NCBI GenBank assembly: GCA_963989245.1
Contig: OZ022349.1
Coordinates: 949,000-1,012,999 of the forward strand
From: Nansenia antarctica
Taxonomy: Eukaryota > Chordata > Actinopteri > Argentiniformes > Microstomatidae
DNA length: 64,000 bases
Direction of reading: 5' to 3'
Positions within the stretch are counted from its first letter, which is position 1. Each line of letters begins with the position of its first letter. The notes beneath the pieces are model-generated. The model worked only from the letters and a program-made list of their open reading frames with translations, was not told the origin of the DNA and did not search any database. Positions 44,630 to 55,745 of this stretch are shown here, one piece after another. The translations under genes and the position numbers were made by a program.

Positions 44630-45090
44630 CCAAAAGTAATGGGACAGATTAATATAATGTCCAAATGAAGCACTCATGTCTAGTATTTGGTTGACAATCC
44701 TATCCATGCGATAACTGCCTGAGATATGGGAACCATTGACCCACTCGACAAGTACTGCAGCCGTCATCAGTTAATGTTTTTAGGTCTTTTCACCTAAAAT
44801 AGGCTATTATTATCAGGAAATTAAATACATGTTCAATTGGATTTAAATATGAAAATGTAGTTGGCCAGTCAAGAACTTTCCACTTTTTGGCCATGAAAAG
44901 CTCCCTAGTTGCTATGGCAGTATGTTTTGGGCCGTTGTCTCACTGTATGATGAAGCACCATCCAATGAATTTCGAGGCTTTTGCTTGAATTAAGCAGACA
45001 AGATGTTTCTGTACACCTCAGAACAGAGAATCCTTGGCTTTCATTGACACCATTACACCACTACCATTACAACTGTCCCAATACTTTAGG
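44630..45090 (-). pseudogene. Tc1/mariner-like transposon remnant (unit A)
   Basis: Imperfect terminal inverted repeats CCAAAAGTAATGGGACAG (44630) and, reversed, CCTAAAGTATTGGGACAG (45073-45090). On minus a broken frame shows the transposase motifs DNGPKHTA and SYLNPIEHVF, preceded by a stop (FIIQ*DNG). About 460 bp, so internally deleted. Confidence 0.75.
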
Positions 45091-45249
45091 TTAGCCTGAA
45101 ATAAGAGGACTATGCAGAAAAAAGGCACACAAAACAAAGTAAACGCTGAGAACAAGTAAACGTGGACTATAAACACTAAACACTTTAGGACAGAAAAAAA
45201 CTTAGAAAAAGTGTGGTAATTTCTGAATGGTGAATCTAATATGCACACA

Positions 45250-45640
45250 CGTACTCCACAGTTCCTCTCACTGAAACGCAAAGGCTTGGGAGGCCGTGCC
45301 TTCTCACCAGCTGCACCCCGCCTCTGGAACTCTCTCCCTCAACCACTCAGAGACTCTGGAACTCTCTCCCTCAGCCACTCAGAGACTCTGGAACTCTCTC
45401 CCTCAGCCACTCAGAGACTCTGGAACTCTCTCCCTCAGCCACTCAGAGACTCTGGAACTCTCTCCCTCAACCACTCAGAGACTCTGGAACTCTCTCCCTC
45501 AGCCACTCAGAGACTCTGGAACTCTCTCCCTCAGCCACTCAGAGACTCTGGAACTCTCTCCCTCAGCCACCCAGAGACTCACCCTCACTCTCCACTTTTA
45601 AATCCCACCTCAAAACCTACCTGTTCTCCCACCCATACAA
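45250..45640 (+). pseudogene. LINE ORF2 C-terminal fragment with 32-bp expansion (unit A)
   Basis: KGLGGRAFSPAAPRLWNSLP, and after an expansion LNPTSKPTCSPT in a shifted frame, resemble the C-terminus of L2-like ORF2 (APRLWNSLP...FKSHLKTYLF). The core 32-bp unit (AGACTCTGGAACTCTCTCCC plus 12 bp) is repeated about 8 times; since 32 is not a multiple of 3 the reading cycles through three frames. Confidence 0.7.
45333..45578. repeat. 32-bp tandem repeat in LINE fragment
   Basis: About 8 near-identical units based on GACTCTGGAACTCTCTCCCT. Two unit types differ at one site (CAACC or CAGCC). Confidence 0.9.
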
Positions 45641-45654
45641 CCTCCCCTAACCCT

Positions 45655-47106
45655 GCCACCCCCCCCCCCCCCCCTGGACATGCATACAACCTCCCCTACC
45701 CCTAACCATCTCCCCTAACCCTGCCACCCCCCCCCCCCCTCCCCCCCTGGACATGCATACAACCTCCCCTACCCCTAACCATCTCCCCTAACCCTGCCAC
45801 CCCCCTCCCCCCTGGACATGCATACAACCTCCCCTACCCCTAACCATCTCCCCTAACCCTGCCACCCCCCTCCCCCCCTGGACATGCATACAACCTCTCC
45901 TACCCCTAACCATCTCCCCTAACCCTGCCACCCCCCTCCCCCCTGGACATGCATACAACCTCCCCTACCCCTAACCATCTCCCCTAACCCTGCCACCCCC
46001 CCCCCCCTCCCCCCCTGGACATGCATACAACCTCCCCTACCCCTAACCATCTCCCCTAACCCTGCCACCCCCCTCCCCCCTGGACATGCATACAACCTCC
46101 CCTACCCCTAACCATCTCCCCTAACCCTGCCACCCCCCTCCCCCCCTGGACATGCATACAACCTCCCCTACCCCTAACCATCTCCCCTAACCCTGCCACC
46201 CCCCCTCCCCCCCTGGACATGCATACAACCTCCCCTACCCCTAACCATCTCCCCTAACCCTGCCACCCCCCTCCCCCCCCTGGACATGCATACAACCTCC
46301 CCTACCCCTAACCATCTCCCCTAACCCTGCCACCCCCCTCCCCCCCTGGACATGCATACAACCTCCCCTACCCCTAACCATCTCCCCTAACCCTGCCACC
46401 CCCCCCCCTCCCCCCCTGGACATGCATACAACCTCCCCTACCCCTAACCATCTCCCCTAACCCTGCCACCCCCCCTCCCTCCTCTGGACATGCATACAAC
46501 CTCCGCTACCCCTAACCATCTCCCCTAACCCTGCCACCCCCCTCCTCCCCTGGACATGCATACAACCTCCCCTACCCCTAACCATCTCCCCTAACCCTGC
46601 CACCCCCCCTCCCCCCTCTGGACATGCATACAACCTCCCCTACCCCTAACCATCTCCCCTAACCCTGCTACCCCCCCTCCCCCCTCTGGACATGCATACA
46701 ACCTCCCCTACCCCTAACCATCTCCCCTAACCCTGCCACCCCCCTCCTCCCCTGGACATGCATACAACCTCCCCTACCCCTAACCATCTCCCCTAACCCT
46801 GCCACCCCCCCTCCCCCCTCTGGACATGCATACAACCTCCCCTACCCCTAACCATCTCCCCTAACCCTGCCACCCCCCCTCCCCCCCCTGGACATGCATA
46901 CAACCTCCCCTAACCCCTAACCATCTCCCCTAACCCTGCCACCCCCCCCCCCCCTGGACATGCATACAACCTCCCCTACCCCTAACCATCTCCCCTAACC
47001 CTGCCACCCCTTCTCCCCCCTCTGGACATGCATACAACCTCCCCTACCCCTAACCATCTCCCCTAACCCTGCCACCCCCCCTCCCCCCCTGGACATGCAT
47101 ACAACC
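45655..47106. repeat. C-rich minisatellite, about 70-bp unit (unit A)
   Basis: About 20 units of GGACATGCATACAACCTCCC, CCTAACCATCTCCCCTAACC and a variable C/T run. Each unit has two CCCTAACC stretches. It grows directly out of the end of the LINE fragment and ends at the unit A/B junction. Confidence 0.9.
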
Positions 47107-47519
47107 TCAACCATTCGTTTTATTATTTTATATCAAATAAAAAAATCAAAAGCAAAGTCTGATTTCTGATTAAATATGGAATAAACAACGATGGATGTGA
47201 ATTACTTTTGTAAAGTTATTTCTGAGAAAATTGTGGGTTCAACTTCTTCTTCTTTCGTTAAAGGGTACCAACACGTTTTATTTTATTCTGTATGTTGATC
47301 TGATGTTGTAATTTAGAGAAACATGCAGGTAAAGCGATGAATCCATGATGTCAGAGTTCTCCCTCAATGTGTTTTCATCATGGACACAGCTTTCCTGTAT
47401 GTTTCTCTACATTACACTGAACTTGTGTTATTATGATGCATGTATGTATGTATACAATGTTTACAATTGTCTGTATGTAGGCTATATTATAATGTTGACA
47501 ATTGTCCAAATATGATTTT

Positions 47520-47595
47520 TGTGTCGGACCCCAGGTAGACTAGCTAATGTCATGGCATTAGCTAACGGTGATCCTAATAAACAAACGAACAAACT
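47520..47595 (+). mobile_element. LINE 3' tail (unit B copy)
   Basis: Same as 31715-31790, as part of the segmental duplication. Confidence 0.6.
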
Positions 47596-47635
47596 GAACT
47601 CACAGCTGAACAAAAGTGCAGGAAATAGATAGAGG

Positions 47636-48385
47636 TGGTGATCATCTTACCTGAGGAGAGGTGGTGATAAGGTCTTACCTGAGGAGAGGTGGTGATAAGG
47701 TCTTACCTGAGGAGAGGTGGTGATAAGGTCTTACCTGAGGAGACGTGGTGATAAGGTCTTACCTGAGGAGACGTGGTGATAAGGTCTTACCTGAGGAGAC
47801 GTGGTGATAAGGTCTCACCTGAGGAGACGTAGTGATCAGATCTTACCTGAGGAGACGTGGTGATAAGGTCTTACCTGAGGAGACGTGGTGATAAGGTCTT
47901 ACCTGAGGAGACGTGGTGATAAGGTCTTACCTGAGGAGAGGTGGTGATAAGGTCTTACCTGAGGAGACGTGGTGATAAGGTCTTACCTGAGGAGACGTGG
48001 TGATAAGGTCTTACCTGAGGAGACGTGGTGATAAGGTCTTACCTGAGGAGACGTGGTGATAAGGTCTTACCTGAGGAGACGTGGTGATAAGGTCTTACCT
48101 GAGGAGAGGTGGTGATCAGGTCTTACCTGAGGAGACGTGTTGATAAGGTCTTACCTGAGGAGAGGTGGTGATAAGGTCTTACCTGAGGAGACGTAGTGAT
48201 AAGGTCTTACCTGAGGAGACGTAGTGATAAGGTCTTACCTGAGGAGACGTGGTGATAAGGTCTTACCTGAGGAGACGTGGTGATAAGGTCTTACCTGAGG
48301 AGAGGTGGTGATAAGGTCTTACCTGAGGAGACGTGGTGATAAGGTCTTACCTGAGGAGACGTAGTGATAAGGTCTTACCTGAGGA
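47636..48385. repeat. 28-bp array (unit B copy)
   Basis: Same unit, similar length, but a different order of variants (GGAGAGG, GACGTGG, GACGTAG) from 31850-32585. Confidence 0.93.
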
Positions 48386-48882
48386 GACGTGTTTTTACCT
48401 GAGGAGAGGTGGTCCAGATGTGGAGAGCTGCCAGGACCTTCATGTGACTGGCTGGTTTCAGGCCTGTGGTCTGTGAGTGTGACAGACAAGGGGGGAAACA
48501 CCCCCCCTGAGGGACCCCCTCACTGAACACTGCAGATCAACATCGCCCATAAGCGCTGATCTGAAGTCAGTCAGTGTTTCCTGGAATCGGGTTAGGGTAC
48601 GCTGTCTCCTGATGAGCAGTTGGGGACCCCAGCGCCCCACCCCGATAGCCCCCCGTGGGGAGCAGAGGGGCCCAGACTATAGCATAAACCTCATTATCGC
48701 CCATCTACATCTGGCTCAGAAAGAGAGCTATCACCACCATGATCCCCGAGCCACACCCTGCCCATCATAGGGCCGTAGTATAGCCTGGGCCCCGCCACTA
48801 CAGAGGTTGACTAGTGAAAATACAGAGGCTTACAATAGGCCCGCATGCAAGGACTAGTGAACCAGGAAGTTGACTGAATTGT

Positions 48883-48921
<39 letters not shown>

Positions 48922-49006
48922 GCCAGGTACGGGATGTTACAATAAGAAACAATTGTTGTCAACCATGGTGAGCAATACTGAACGAATCAGCTGTCACTCT
49001 TAAAAT
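48386..49006. other. Intergenic, no gene seen (unit B)
   Basis: Colinear with 32586-33520 without the SINE. Confidence 0.6.
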
Positions 49007-49017
49007 GGCGACAGGTC

Positions 49018-49424
49018 GTGCCCCGCGGTGGCGTAGCGGTCTAAGCACTAGCCACTAGTGCAAGCTGCCCACCGGGGACTGGGATCGAATCCCGGTCTCC
49101 CAGATCCGGATATGGCCGAGGCACACAGGGAACGGCATATTGAGCGGCCGCTCCAGAGGGCGGTATAGGACTATTTCCGGACAAGGATCCGTCGCGCAAC
49201 AGCGCCCCCGGGGTGCCGGAATAACGGTGCTGGGCTCGAGGAGCCAGTCAGCTAGTCTGCCTGGCGATCTCCTCTGGGGCTGCCGGCCACGGGGTCGTGC
49301 GGCGGATCCTACGCAATAGGCAGGGGATAGATAATTGGATGCTAGGTTGGCTTCAATTGGCTACCAAATTGGGTGAAAAAGGGATAAAATCTGAAAAAAC
49401 TAATAAAAATAAATAAATAAAAAG
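49018..49424 (+). mobile_element. tRNA-derived SINE (family 3), unit B only
   Basis: A-box TGGCGTAGCGG, B-box GGATCGAATCCCGG, A-rich end (AAATAAATAAATAAAAA). Target duplication GGCGACAGGTC at 49007-49017 and 49425-49435. Confidence 0.88.
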
Positions 49425-49540
49425 GGCGACAGGTCAATGGTTCTACCAGTTATTTAATTACAGTGTCAATTTAGACCATTAACCAAATAATTTCAGTATA
49501 TGACATAACCATTGGATCAATCCTTGAAAGAGTATAGCAG

Positions 49541-49964
49541 TGTCACGGCCAGGCTCATGACCATGACAAAAACGGGAGACACACACACGATCTTAGTAAG
49601 TAATGATAAGAAAATGTTTATTGTAAACTAAATGAGGCCAATAATAAGATGAGGTGTGGTAGTCAGTAAATCAGTGGTGTAATGTGAGTGTAGTGGAAAG
49701 TGGTGAGGTGAGTGTTGCATGGTGTGAAACAAGGAACAAACAAAGAATAGAAAATAATGGTGCCTAGAAGGGGGCCTCAATACTGAGGCCTGCATAGATC
49801 TTTTATGCCCTGGATCCTGGAACCAGGTGGGGCACAATCAGCTGTCCACCAGCTGATCTGCATTCTGCTGATTAGTAACCCTGTCCAGCAGGAGTACTCT
49901 CTGCAGACAGGGAAACAGATGTTTATTACAGGCCAGGACACAATATGGGGCCAGGGCCGTCACA
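49541..49964 (-). repeat. 3' LTR of Gmr1-like element
   Basis: 424 bp, same sequence as 55746-56169 by eye. TG...CA termini. Short frames inside it are not genes. Confidence 0.93.
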
Positions 49965-49973
49965 CCCCCTCCC
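49965..49973 (-). other. Polypurine tract of Gmr1-like element
   Basis: Purine run GGGAGGGGG on minus directly abutting the 3' LTR. Confidence 0.75.
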
Positions 49974-50181
49974 ATAGAAACAGGGTCCCAAAGGGAACAC
50001 TGAACAACAGGGAAACACACCACAGTAAAATAATATATAAACGAACAAACCCAGATCACCTGTATTCAGGACCAACCACCATTACTCCAACCTCGGCAAC
50101 AGGTACCTATGAAGCCATAATTAAGAGGAGCAGGAACAGTAGAAGGGTAAAAACAGGAAATTAGTTAACACAAAAACAATT

Positions 50182-53100
50182 TTAACAAGGGGCCCTGGAC
50201 AATGCATCTGCCACTACATTGTCCTTCCCTTTTATGTGACGTATGTCCAGAGTATACGATTGTAAAAATAATGACCAGCGAATCAGTCTCTGGTTAGGGC
50301 ACTTTAAAGAATTGAGAAAGATCAACGGATTGTGATCCGTGAAGACTACCAATGGAGCGAGACCGGACATAATGTACACATCAAAATGATGGAGAGCCCA
50401 GACCAAGGCAAGGGCTTCCTTTTCAATTACTGAATAATTGAGCTGACAAGAGTTGAACTTTTTTGAAAAAAAACTAACAGGTCTGTCAATGCCAAATTCA
50501 TCGGTCTGTAGAAGCACCGCCCCTGCTCCCACGTGACTGGCATCGACCTGTAACTTGAAGGGTTCATCCATAAGAGGAGCAGCCAACACTGGAGCAGCAC
50601 AAAGAAGAGCTCTAACATTAACAAAGGCCTGTTGACATTCTGTACTCCAAACATACATTGCGTCACCTCTCAGGAGGTTAGTAAGTGGAGTGACTACCGT
50701 TGAAAAATTGCGACAGAAGCTGCGATAATAGCCTACTAGCCCTAAGAAACGCTGCAGCTCTTTCTTAGTGGTAGGTCTGGGGTACTGCTCTATAGCCTGC
50801 ACCTTAGCCTGGACCAGAGAGACTTTACCATGACCAACCACTCGACCGAGGTACCTCACCGATGCCCTGGCAAACTCACACTTTGCCAGGTTGACGGTGA
50901 GGCACGCACCAGCCAAGCGGTCGAACAAGGCACGCACACGCTGAAGATGGGTGGACCACGAGTCAGAATAGATGACGACGTCGTCTAGATATACAGCGCA
51001 CCCCTCCAAACCACCTACAACCATGTTCATCAGCCGTTGGAATGTGGCTGGAGCATTTCTAAGACCGAAGGGCATGACAGTATACTCATAAAGACCAGAG
51101 GGGGTTATAAACGCCGATATTTCACGAGCCCTCTTGGATAAAGGCACCTGCCAAAATCCTTTGAGCAAGTCAAATTTGCTAATAAACTTAGCGGAGGCTA
51201 CTTGGTCAATACAATCTTCCATCCTGGGAAGAGGATACGAATCTGGCTTTGTCACACTATTCACTTTGCGGAAGTCTGTACAAAACCACAGTGTGTGATC
51301 AGGCTTTGGAACTGTGAGACACGGGGACGCCCAGCTGGACGAGGTAGGCACTGCAATACCAGTCTCAAGCATATACCTGATCTCGGAGTCCACGTGTTTA
51401 CGTTTGTCAGGACTAACTCTATAAAAACGCTGTCTGATAGGTGAAGCATCCCCTACATCTATATCGTGTTCGATTAAGGGAGTCTGCGTGGGAGTGTCAC
51501 CAAAAATGGATGGATAATCCTTAACAAGATGCAGCAGTTGGGTACGTTCAACCTCTGTTAAATGCCCCAACGAACTCCCAAGATCACGAAGGGACTCTGA
51601 ATTTTTCAATCTTCCAGTCAACAACTCCTGGCCGGGACTGGATAGGCCATCCTCCTCAGGCTCTGCCACCACCTGAGGGGAATCCCCTACTGTACTGGCT
51701 ACACACGCCGGACGAACAGGAACTGACGCCTGCTCCACAGAATCAGACACACGGTCATAATACGGTTTCAATAAATTAATGTGGCAGAGCTGATTAGGCT
51801 TCCTACGCAAAGGTGTAGCAATCAGGTAATTAAGATCAGACACTTGCTTTACTACAGTATGTGGACCAGTAAATTTAGCACAAAAGGGGGAATCAACCAT
51901 GGGCAAGAGTGCCAGAACCTGATCACCCGGGCTAAACCTCCGTGGCTCAGTTCGGCGGTCATAAAGGCGTTTCATTTTCTTTTGTGCACTAGCTAGTTTT
52001 TCTTTTGCCAGCTCACCGGCTTCATAAAGCCTATGCTTAAAGCCGAGCACGTATCCAAGCAAGTTTTTTGGTGGTTCGGACTCTTTCCAATCATCTTGGA
52101 TAACGGCCAAGGGGCCACGTACTGTGTGTCCGAACACCAGATCATTGGGACTAAAACCCGTACTTTCCTGGCTCACCTCCCTGGCGGCTAACATCATCCA
52201 AGGAAGCCCCTCCTCCCAATCTCCGTCCAGCTCAGTACAGTAGGCGCGCAACAAAGATTTCAAAGTTGCATGGAATCGCTCCAATGCGCCCTGGCTCTGC
52301 GCGTGATAGGCTGACGCCCTGTTGTGCTTAACGCGCAGCTGTTTCAGGACCTGAGCGAACAGATGGGAAGAGAAATTAGAACCCTGGTCAGACTGGATGA
52401 TTTTTGGTATGCCAAAGATTGAAATGAACTGAGTCAAGGCACGGACTACAGACTTGGTGGTGATATTGCGTAAGGGATAAGCTGCAGGATACCTGGTAGC
52501 CTGGCACATAACTGTCAGCAAATACTTAGCCCCAGTACGAGACGGAGGGAGGGGACCTACACAATCAATAATGAGATGGTCAAACGGTTGACTGGTTGCC
52601 TGAATCGGACTCAATGGAGCCGGTGTAATGCTCTGATTCGGCTTTCCTGTCAACTGACATGTATGACATGTTTTTACATAGGCTGCCACATCCCTCTTAA
52701 GGCGAGGCCAAACGAAGTAACGGAGGATGCGATCATAGGTCTTAGAAACTCCTAGGTGTCCACCCTCATCATGTGACACCTGCAGAACCAAGCTGCGATA
52801 CTTGGAGGGCACAACAATTTGGTAAATGGGGTCTCCCACAAACTCAACGCCATGGGGAACCCACTTCCTCACCAATACCTCATTGTGAATGAAATAGGCA
52901 TGGGCGCTGTTCCTCACCCCCCCAGCAGGGAGAGCTCCCTCAAACAGCTCTTTCAGACTTGGATCTGCCCGCTGCTCTCTCACCAGTTCACTGTGAGGGA
53001 CAGACAGGGGAAAATCAGACAGTGATATCACATGCTCCACATCATCCACCATTTTGTCAGGGTCAGGCGTGGCACGGCTCATGGCACGAGTTACGGCACA

Positions 53101-54882
53101 CGCAGTGAACACCTCAGGAAACTCCCGTTCACTTTCATCAGGCTTGCTTTTAAATACTGGCACAGACGTAACCACCACAGGTGGCGCCACATCTGCCCAC
53201 ACTCGTGCACCAACCAAGCCATTACCCATGATCATGGTCACCCCCTCACAGGGCAACGCTGGGCGCACACCCACAGTCATCTCACCCTGAAACAAATCAG
53301 ATGAAAGAATTATTCTGTGCAGAGGAACATGCAATACAGCCAAACCCATACCACGAATGGGAATGGAGTCACCTGTGTCAGAGGCATCAGAAAATGGCAA
53401 AGCAGAAGCTAAAATAAACGAATCAAATGCCCCAGTATCCCGTAAAATGTTTACTGGGACCTTCTCATCCCCACCGACGAGGGACACCAAACCATCTGTA
53501 AGGAATGGCAAGTAAGATTCAAGGTCAGAGGATTGTGGAGACTCAACATGTGTAGAGCGCACCTGGGACAGCGAATCACAGGCTTGGGCAGCAGACTTAA
53601 CCCGCTGCACCACCGGCGCCGCGCAACCAGCCCCTTTAGCCCCATCCCCATGAGACACTGGAGCCCAAGGCTTACCTCTAGACTTTAAAGCATAGCATTC
53701 AGATTTAACATGCCCCTTTTTATGGCAGTGACTGCACACTTTCTCATAACTCCTTGAACTATTCTGATTCTCATAACTCCTTGAACTATTCTGATTCTCA
53801 TAACTCCTTGAACTATTCTGACCTCTACGACCAAAATCAGTTGCAACTGACTGACCAGCAGGTGGCATATCAAAACCAAAGGTACTCCTCTGAAACCCAG
53901 ACTCTGGCACATAAGCGCGAGACTCACCAAACATGCGCGGCTCTCCAAACTTACCCCTGCTATGAGTCAATGTAAAATCATCTGCCAACGCAGCAGCTTC
54001 AGCAGGAGTAGTCACCTGCTTTTCACTAATATAAGTGGCTATATTCTGGGGAATAGCATTTTTAAATTGCTCCAGTACAATCAGATCACACAAATCATCA
54101 AAATCATCTACATCAGACGCCTTGCACCAGCGATTGAAATGCAAAACTAATTCTCTTGCAAACTCAAGATGTGTCTGACTCTTGTTTCTCCTCCAATTCC
54201 TAAATTTCTGTCTGTAGGCCTCCGGAACCTGTTCATAAGATTTAAGCACTGCAGACTTCACTTTCTCATAAATCAGAGAATCCTCACGGCTCAGGGACGA
54301 ATATGCCAACTGTGCTCGACCTGTAAAAACACATTGTAACATGAGGGTGCGTTCAGCATCTGGCCAACCACGAGTGTCAGCGACGCGCTCAAACAACGAA
54401 AAAAACAAGTCAGGATCCCTTTCATTAAATTTAGGTAAAAGTTTCAAGTTTCCTGCTATATCAAATAAGCCTCTATTTGCTCCCCTGGAAGCAAAAGAAC
54501 CCCCACTACTTAAGACTTCACTACTGATTTTACCGTCTTCAATCAAATTCAACCTATGTCTCTCTAACTCCACAGTTTGCATTTGGATTTCACATTTCAT
54601 TTTCTCAAGTGCAAATTCCTGGTCTAATCTCAGTTTGAGCAATTCTTTTTCCTGGTCAAATGTAAAAGGGTGCTTAGCAACAGGCGAAGATGAACCCTTG
54701 ACAGGCTGTGGCAAAATTGCCATCTCGACCAGTTTCGACTCTAAACATGCCCTAAGCTCATGTTTCTTTTGTTCTACCACCGCTACATCATAATGTTTTG
54801 CAACCAATAACAATTGAGCTTTAGTAAAACGGTACAATAAGTCATAGGATGGAGCTGCTATAAACCCCTCTACTCCAGACAT
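50182..54882 (-). CDS. Gag-Pol polyprotein of Gmr1-like element (PR-IN-RT-RH order)
   Basis: 1566 residues in one frame. Gag about 1-380, with one CCHC knuckle at C383, C386, H391, C396. Aspartic protease DTGA at 482-485. Integrase zinc finger H704, H709, C739, C742 and catalytic D773, D832, E868 (D and E 35 residues apart), then a GPY/F-like module near 1004-1020. Reverse transcriptase about 1150-1350 with YLDD at 1298-1301. RNase H about 1440-1560 with VDAS and FTDHNPL. Normal Ty3/gypsy order is PR-RT-RH-IN; here integrase comes first, as in Ty1/copia, while the domains are Ty3/gypsy in kind. Gag carries three copies of an octapeptide-like QNSSRSYE repeat at about 355-380. There is no frameshift between gag and pol, so both would be made as one chain. 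Confidence 0.95.
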   Translation of the reverse strand: MSGVEGFIAAPSYDLLYRFTKAQLLLVAKHYDVAVVEQKKHELRACLESKLVEMAILPQPVKGSSSPVAKHPFTFDQEKELLKLRLDQEFALEKMKCEIQMQTVELERHRLNLIEDGKISSEVLSSGGSFASRGANRGLFDIAGNLKLLPKFNERDPDLFFSLFERVADTRGWPDAERTLMLQCVFTGRAQLAYSSLSREDSLIYEKVKSAVLKSYEQVPEAYRQKFRNWRRNKSQTHLEFARELVLHFNRWCKASDVDDFDDLCDLIVLEQFKNAIPQNIATYISEKQVTTPAEAAALADDFTLTHSRGKFGEPRMFGESRAYVPESGFQRSTFGFDMPPAGQSVATDFGRRGQNSSRSYENQNSSRSYENQNSSRSYEKVCSHCHKKGHVKSECYALKSRGKPWAPVSHGDGAKGAGCAAPVVQRVKSAAQACDSLSQVRSTHVESPQSSDLESYLPFLTDGLVSLVGGDEKVPVNILRDTGAFDSFILASALPFSDASDTGDSIPIRGMGLAVLHVPLHRIILSSDLFQGEMTVGVRPALPCEGVTMIMGNGLVGARVWADVAPPVVVTSVPVFKSKPDESEREFPEVFTACAVTRAMSRATPDPDKMVDDVEHVISLSDFPLSVPHSELVREQRADPSLKELFEGALPAGGVRNSAHAYFIHNEVLVRKWVPHGVEFVGDPIYQIVVPSKYRSLVLQVSHDEGGHLGVSKTYDRILRYFVWPRLKRDVAAYVKTCHTCQLTGKPNQSITPAPLSPIQATSQPFDHLIIDCVGPLPPSRTGAKYLLTVMCQATRYPAAYPLRNITTKSVVRALTQFISIFGIPKIIQSDQGSNFSSHLFAQVLKQLRVKHNRASAYHAQSQGALERFHATLKSLLRAYCTELDGDWEEGLPWMMLAAREVSQESTGFSPNDLVFGHTVRGPLAVIQDDWKESEPPKNLLGYVLGFKHRLYEAGELAKEKLASAQKKMKRLYDRRTEPRRFSPGDQVLALLPMVDSPFCAKFTGPHTVVKQVSDLNYLIATPLRRKPNQLCHINLLKPYYDRVSDSVEQASVPVRPACVASTVGDSPQVVAEPEEDGLSSPGQELLTGRLKNSESLRDLGSSLGHLTEVERTQLLHLVKDYPSIFGDTPTQTPLIEHDIDVGDASPIRQRFYRVSPDKRKHVDSEIRYMLETGIAVPTSSSWASPCLTVPKPDHTLWFCTDFRKVNSVTKPDSYPLPRMEDCIDQVASAKFISKFDLLKGFWQVPLSKRAREISAFITPSGLYEYTVMPFGLRNAPATFQRLMNMVVGGLEGCAVYLDDVVIYSDSWSTHLQRVRALFDRLAGACLTVNLAKCEFARASVRYLGRVVGHGKVSLVQAKVQAIEQYPRPTTKKELQRFLGLVGYYRSFCRNFSTVVTPLTNLLRGDAMYVWSTECQQAFVNVRALLCAAPVLAAPLMDEPFKLQVDASHVGAGAVLLQTDEFGIDRPVSFFSKKFNSCQLNYSVIEKEALALVWALHHFDVYIMSGLAPLVVFTDHNPLIFLNSLKCPNQRLIRWSLFLQSYTLDIRHIKGKDNVVADALSRAPC

Positions 54883-55729
54883 TTTTATTTAATTAAATCA
54901 CAATATTAAGTACAGGACAATGTAGGCCTATGGACCCAAGATGACGTATACACTGACAACTCAGCGCGCATCAGAGGAAATTGACAACCTCGCAACGGAG
55001 CATGCCCCTATCTGACTGCCTACCCCAGGACCTGACTGAGTAAGCTCAACCCTAGTCTTCATGCGTTAGCGGGAGGATCTTTAAACACTAACTCGTCAGC
55101 CCGGTTAGACCCCCAGCAAGCTGGTCGCCCACCTGACAGCTAAGAATGTGTCCCCGAGACAATTGCTCTAGCCGCCGTACCGCAACACTACAGAAAAACG
55201 CTCAGCCAGACTCAAAGGAGAGAGACCGTAAGCCTACCAGGGCAGCCCCGTAGCCTACATGTGCGCAACTGACAGCCAATTGTATACACCCTCTTGCCCC
55301 AATAGAAAAAACCCTATCTAAGCACCATTACAAACAAAACGATCGCGCAGATCAATTAACAATAGGCTATTATATACAAAAATGCGATAAGTGTGTCTCC
55401 AAAATGCTTAATATGCCACTCAAGGCTTTCAAAAAAAACACCCGCAGGCGATCATTTTGAACTGGTGGGGAATCGACTACGACACCAGTTTGCAGTTCAT
55501 TCACCAAAATCTCTGCCTAGGCTACTAACAGAGACACGCGCCTATTAACTTAACAAGGCACCCCCTGCCAATCAAGGCAACAAGCCATGGGAGTCGCACC
55601 ACAAGTAATGACGAACCACAATGTTTTAACTATCAATTAAGCAAAAAAGTACCGGGTAGAATTCAATAGAAAAAAAACAATATTTACTTACCAAAAGGTG
55701 ATCAAAAATAATGCTAGAAAAACGAAAAC

Positions 55730-55743
55730 GGACGAGCCCCCAA
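55730..55743 (-). other. Primer binding site, tRNA-Pro type
   Basis: On minus, TGGGGGCTCGTCCG two to three bases after the 5' LTR end. This is the sequence used with tRNA-Pro by murine leukaemia-type retroviruses (established). Coordinates good to within a few bases. Confidence 0.75.
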
Positions 55744-55745
55744 TT

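Noticed and set aside
49628..49837. 69-codon frame repeated at 55833-56042
   Set aside because: Lies wholly inside the LTRs of the Gmr1-like element.
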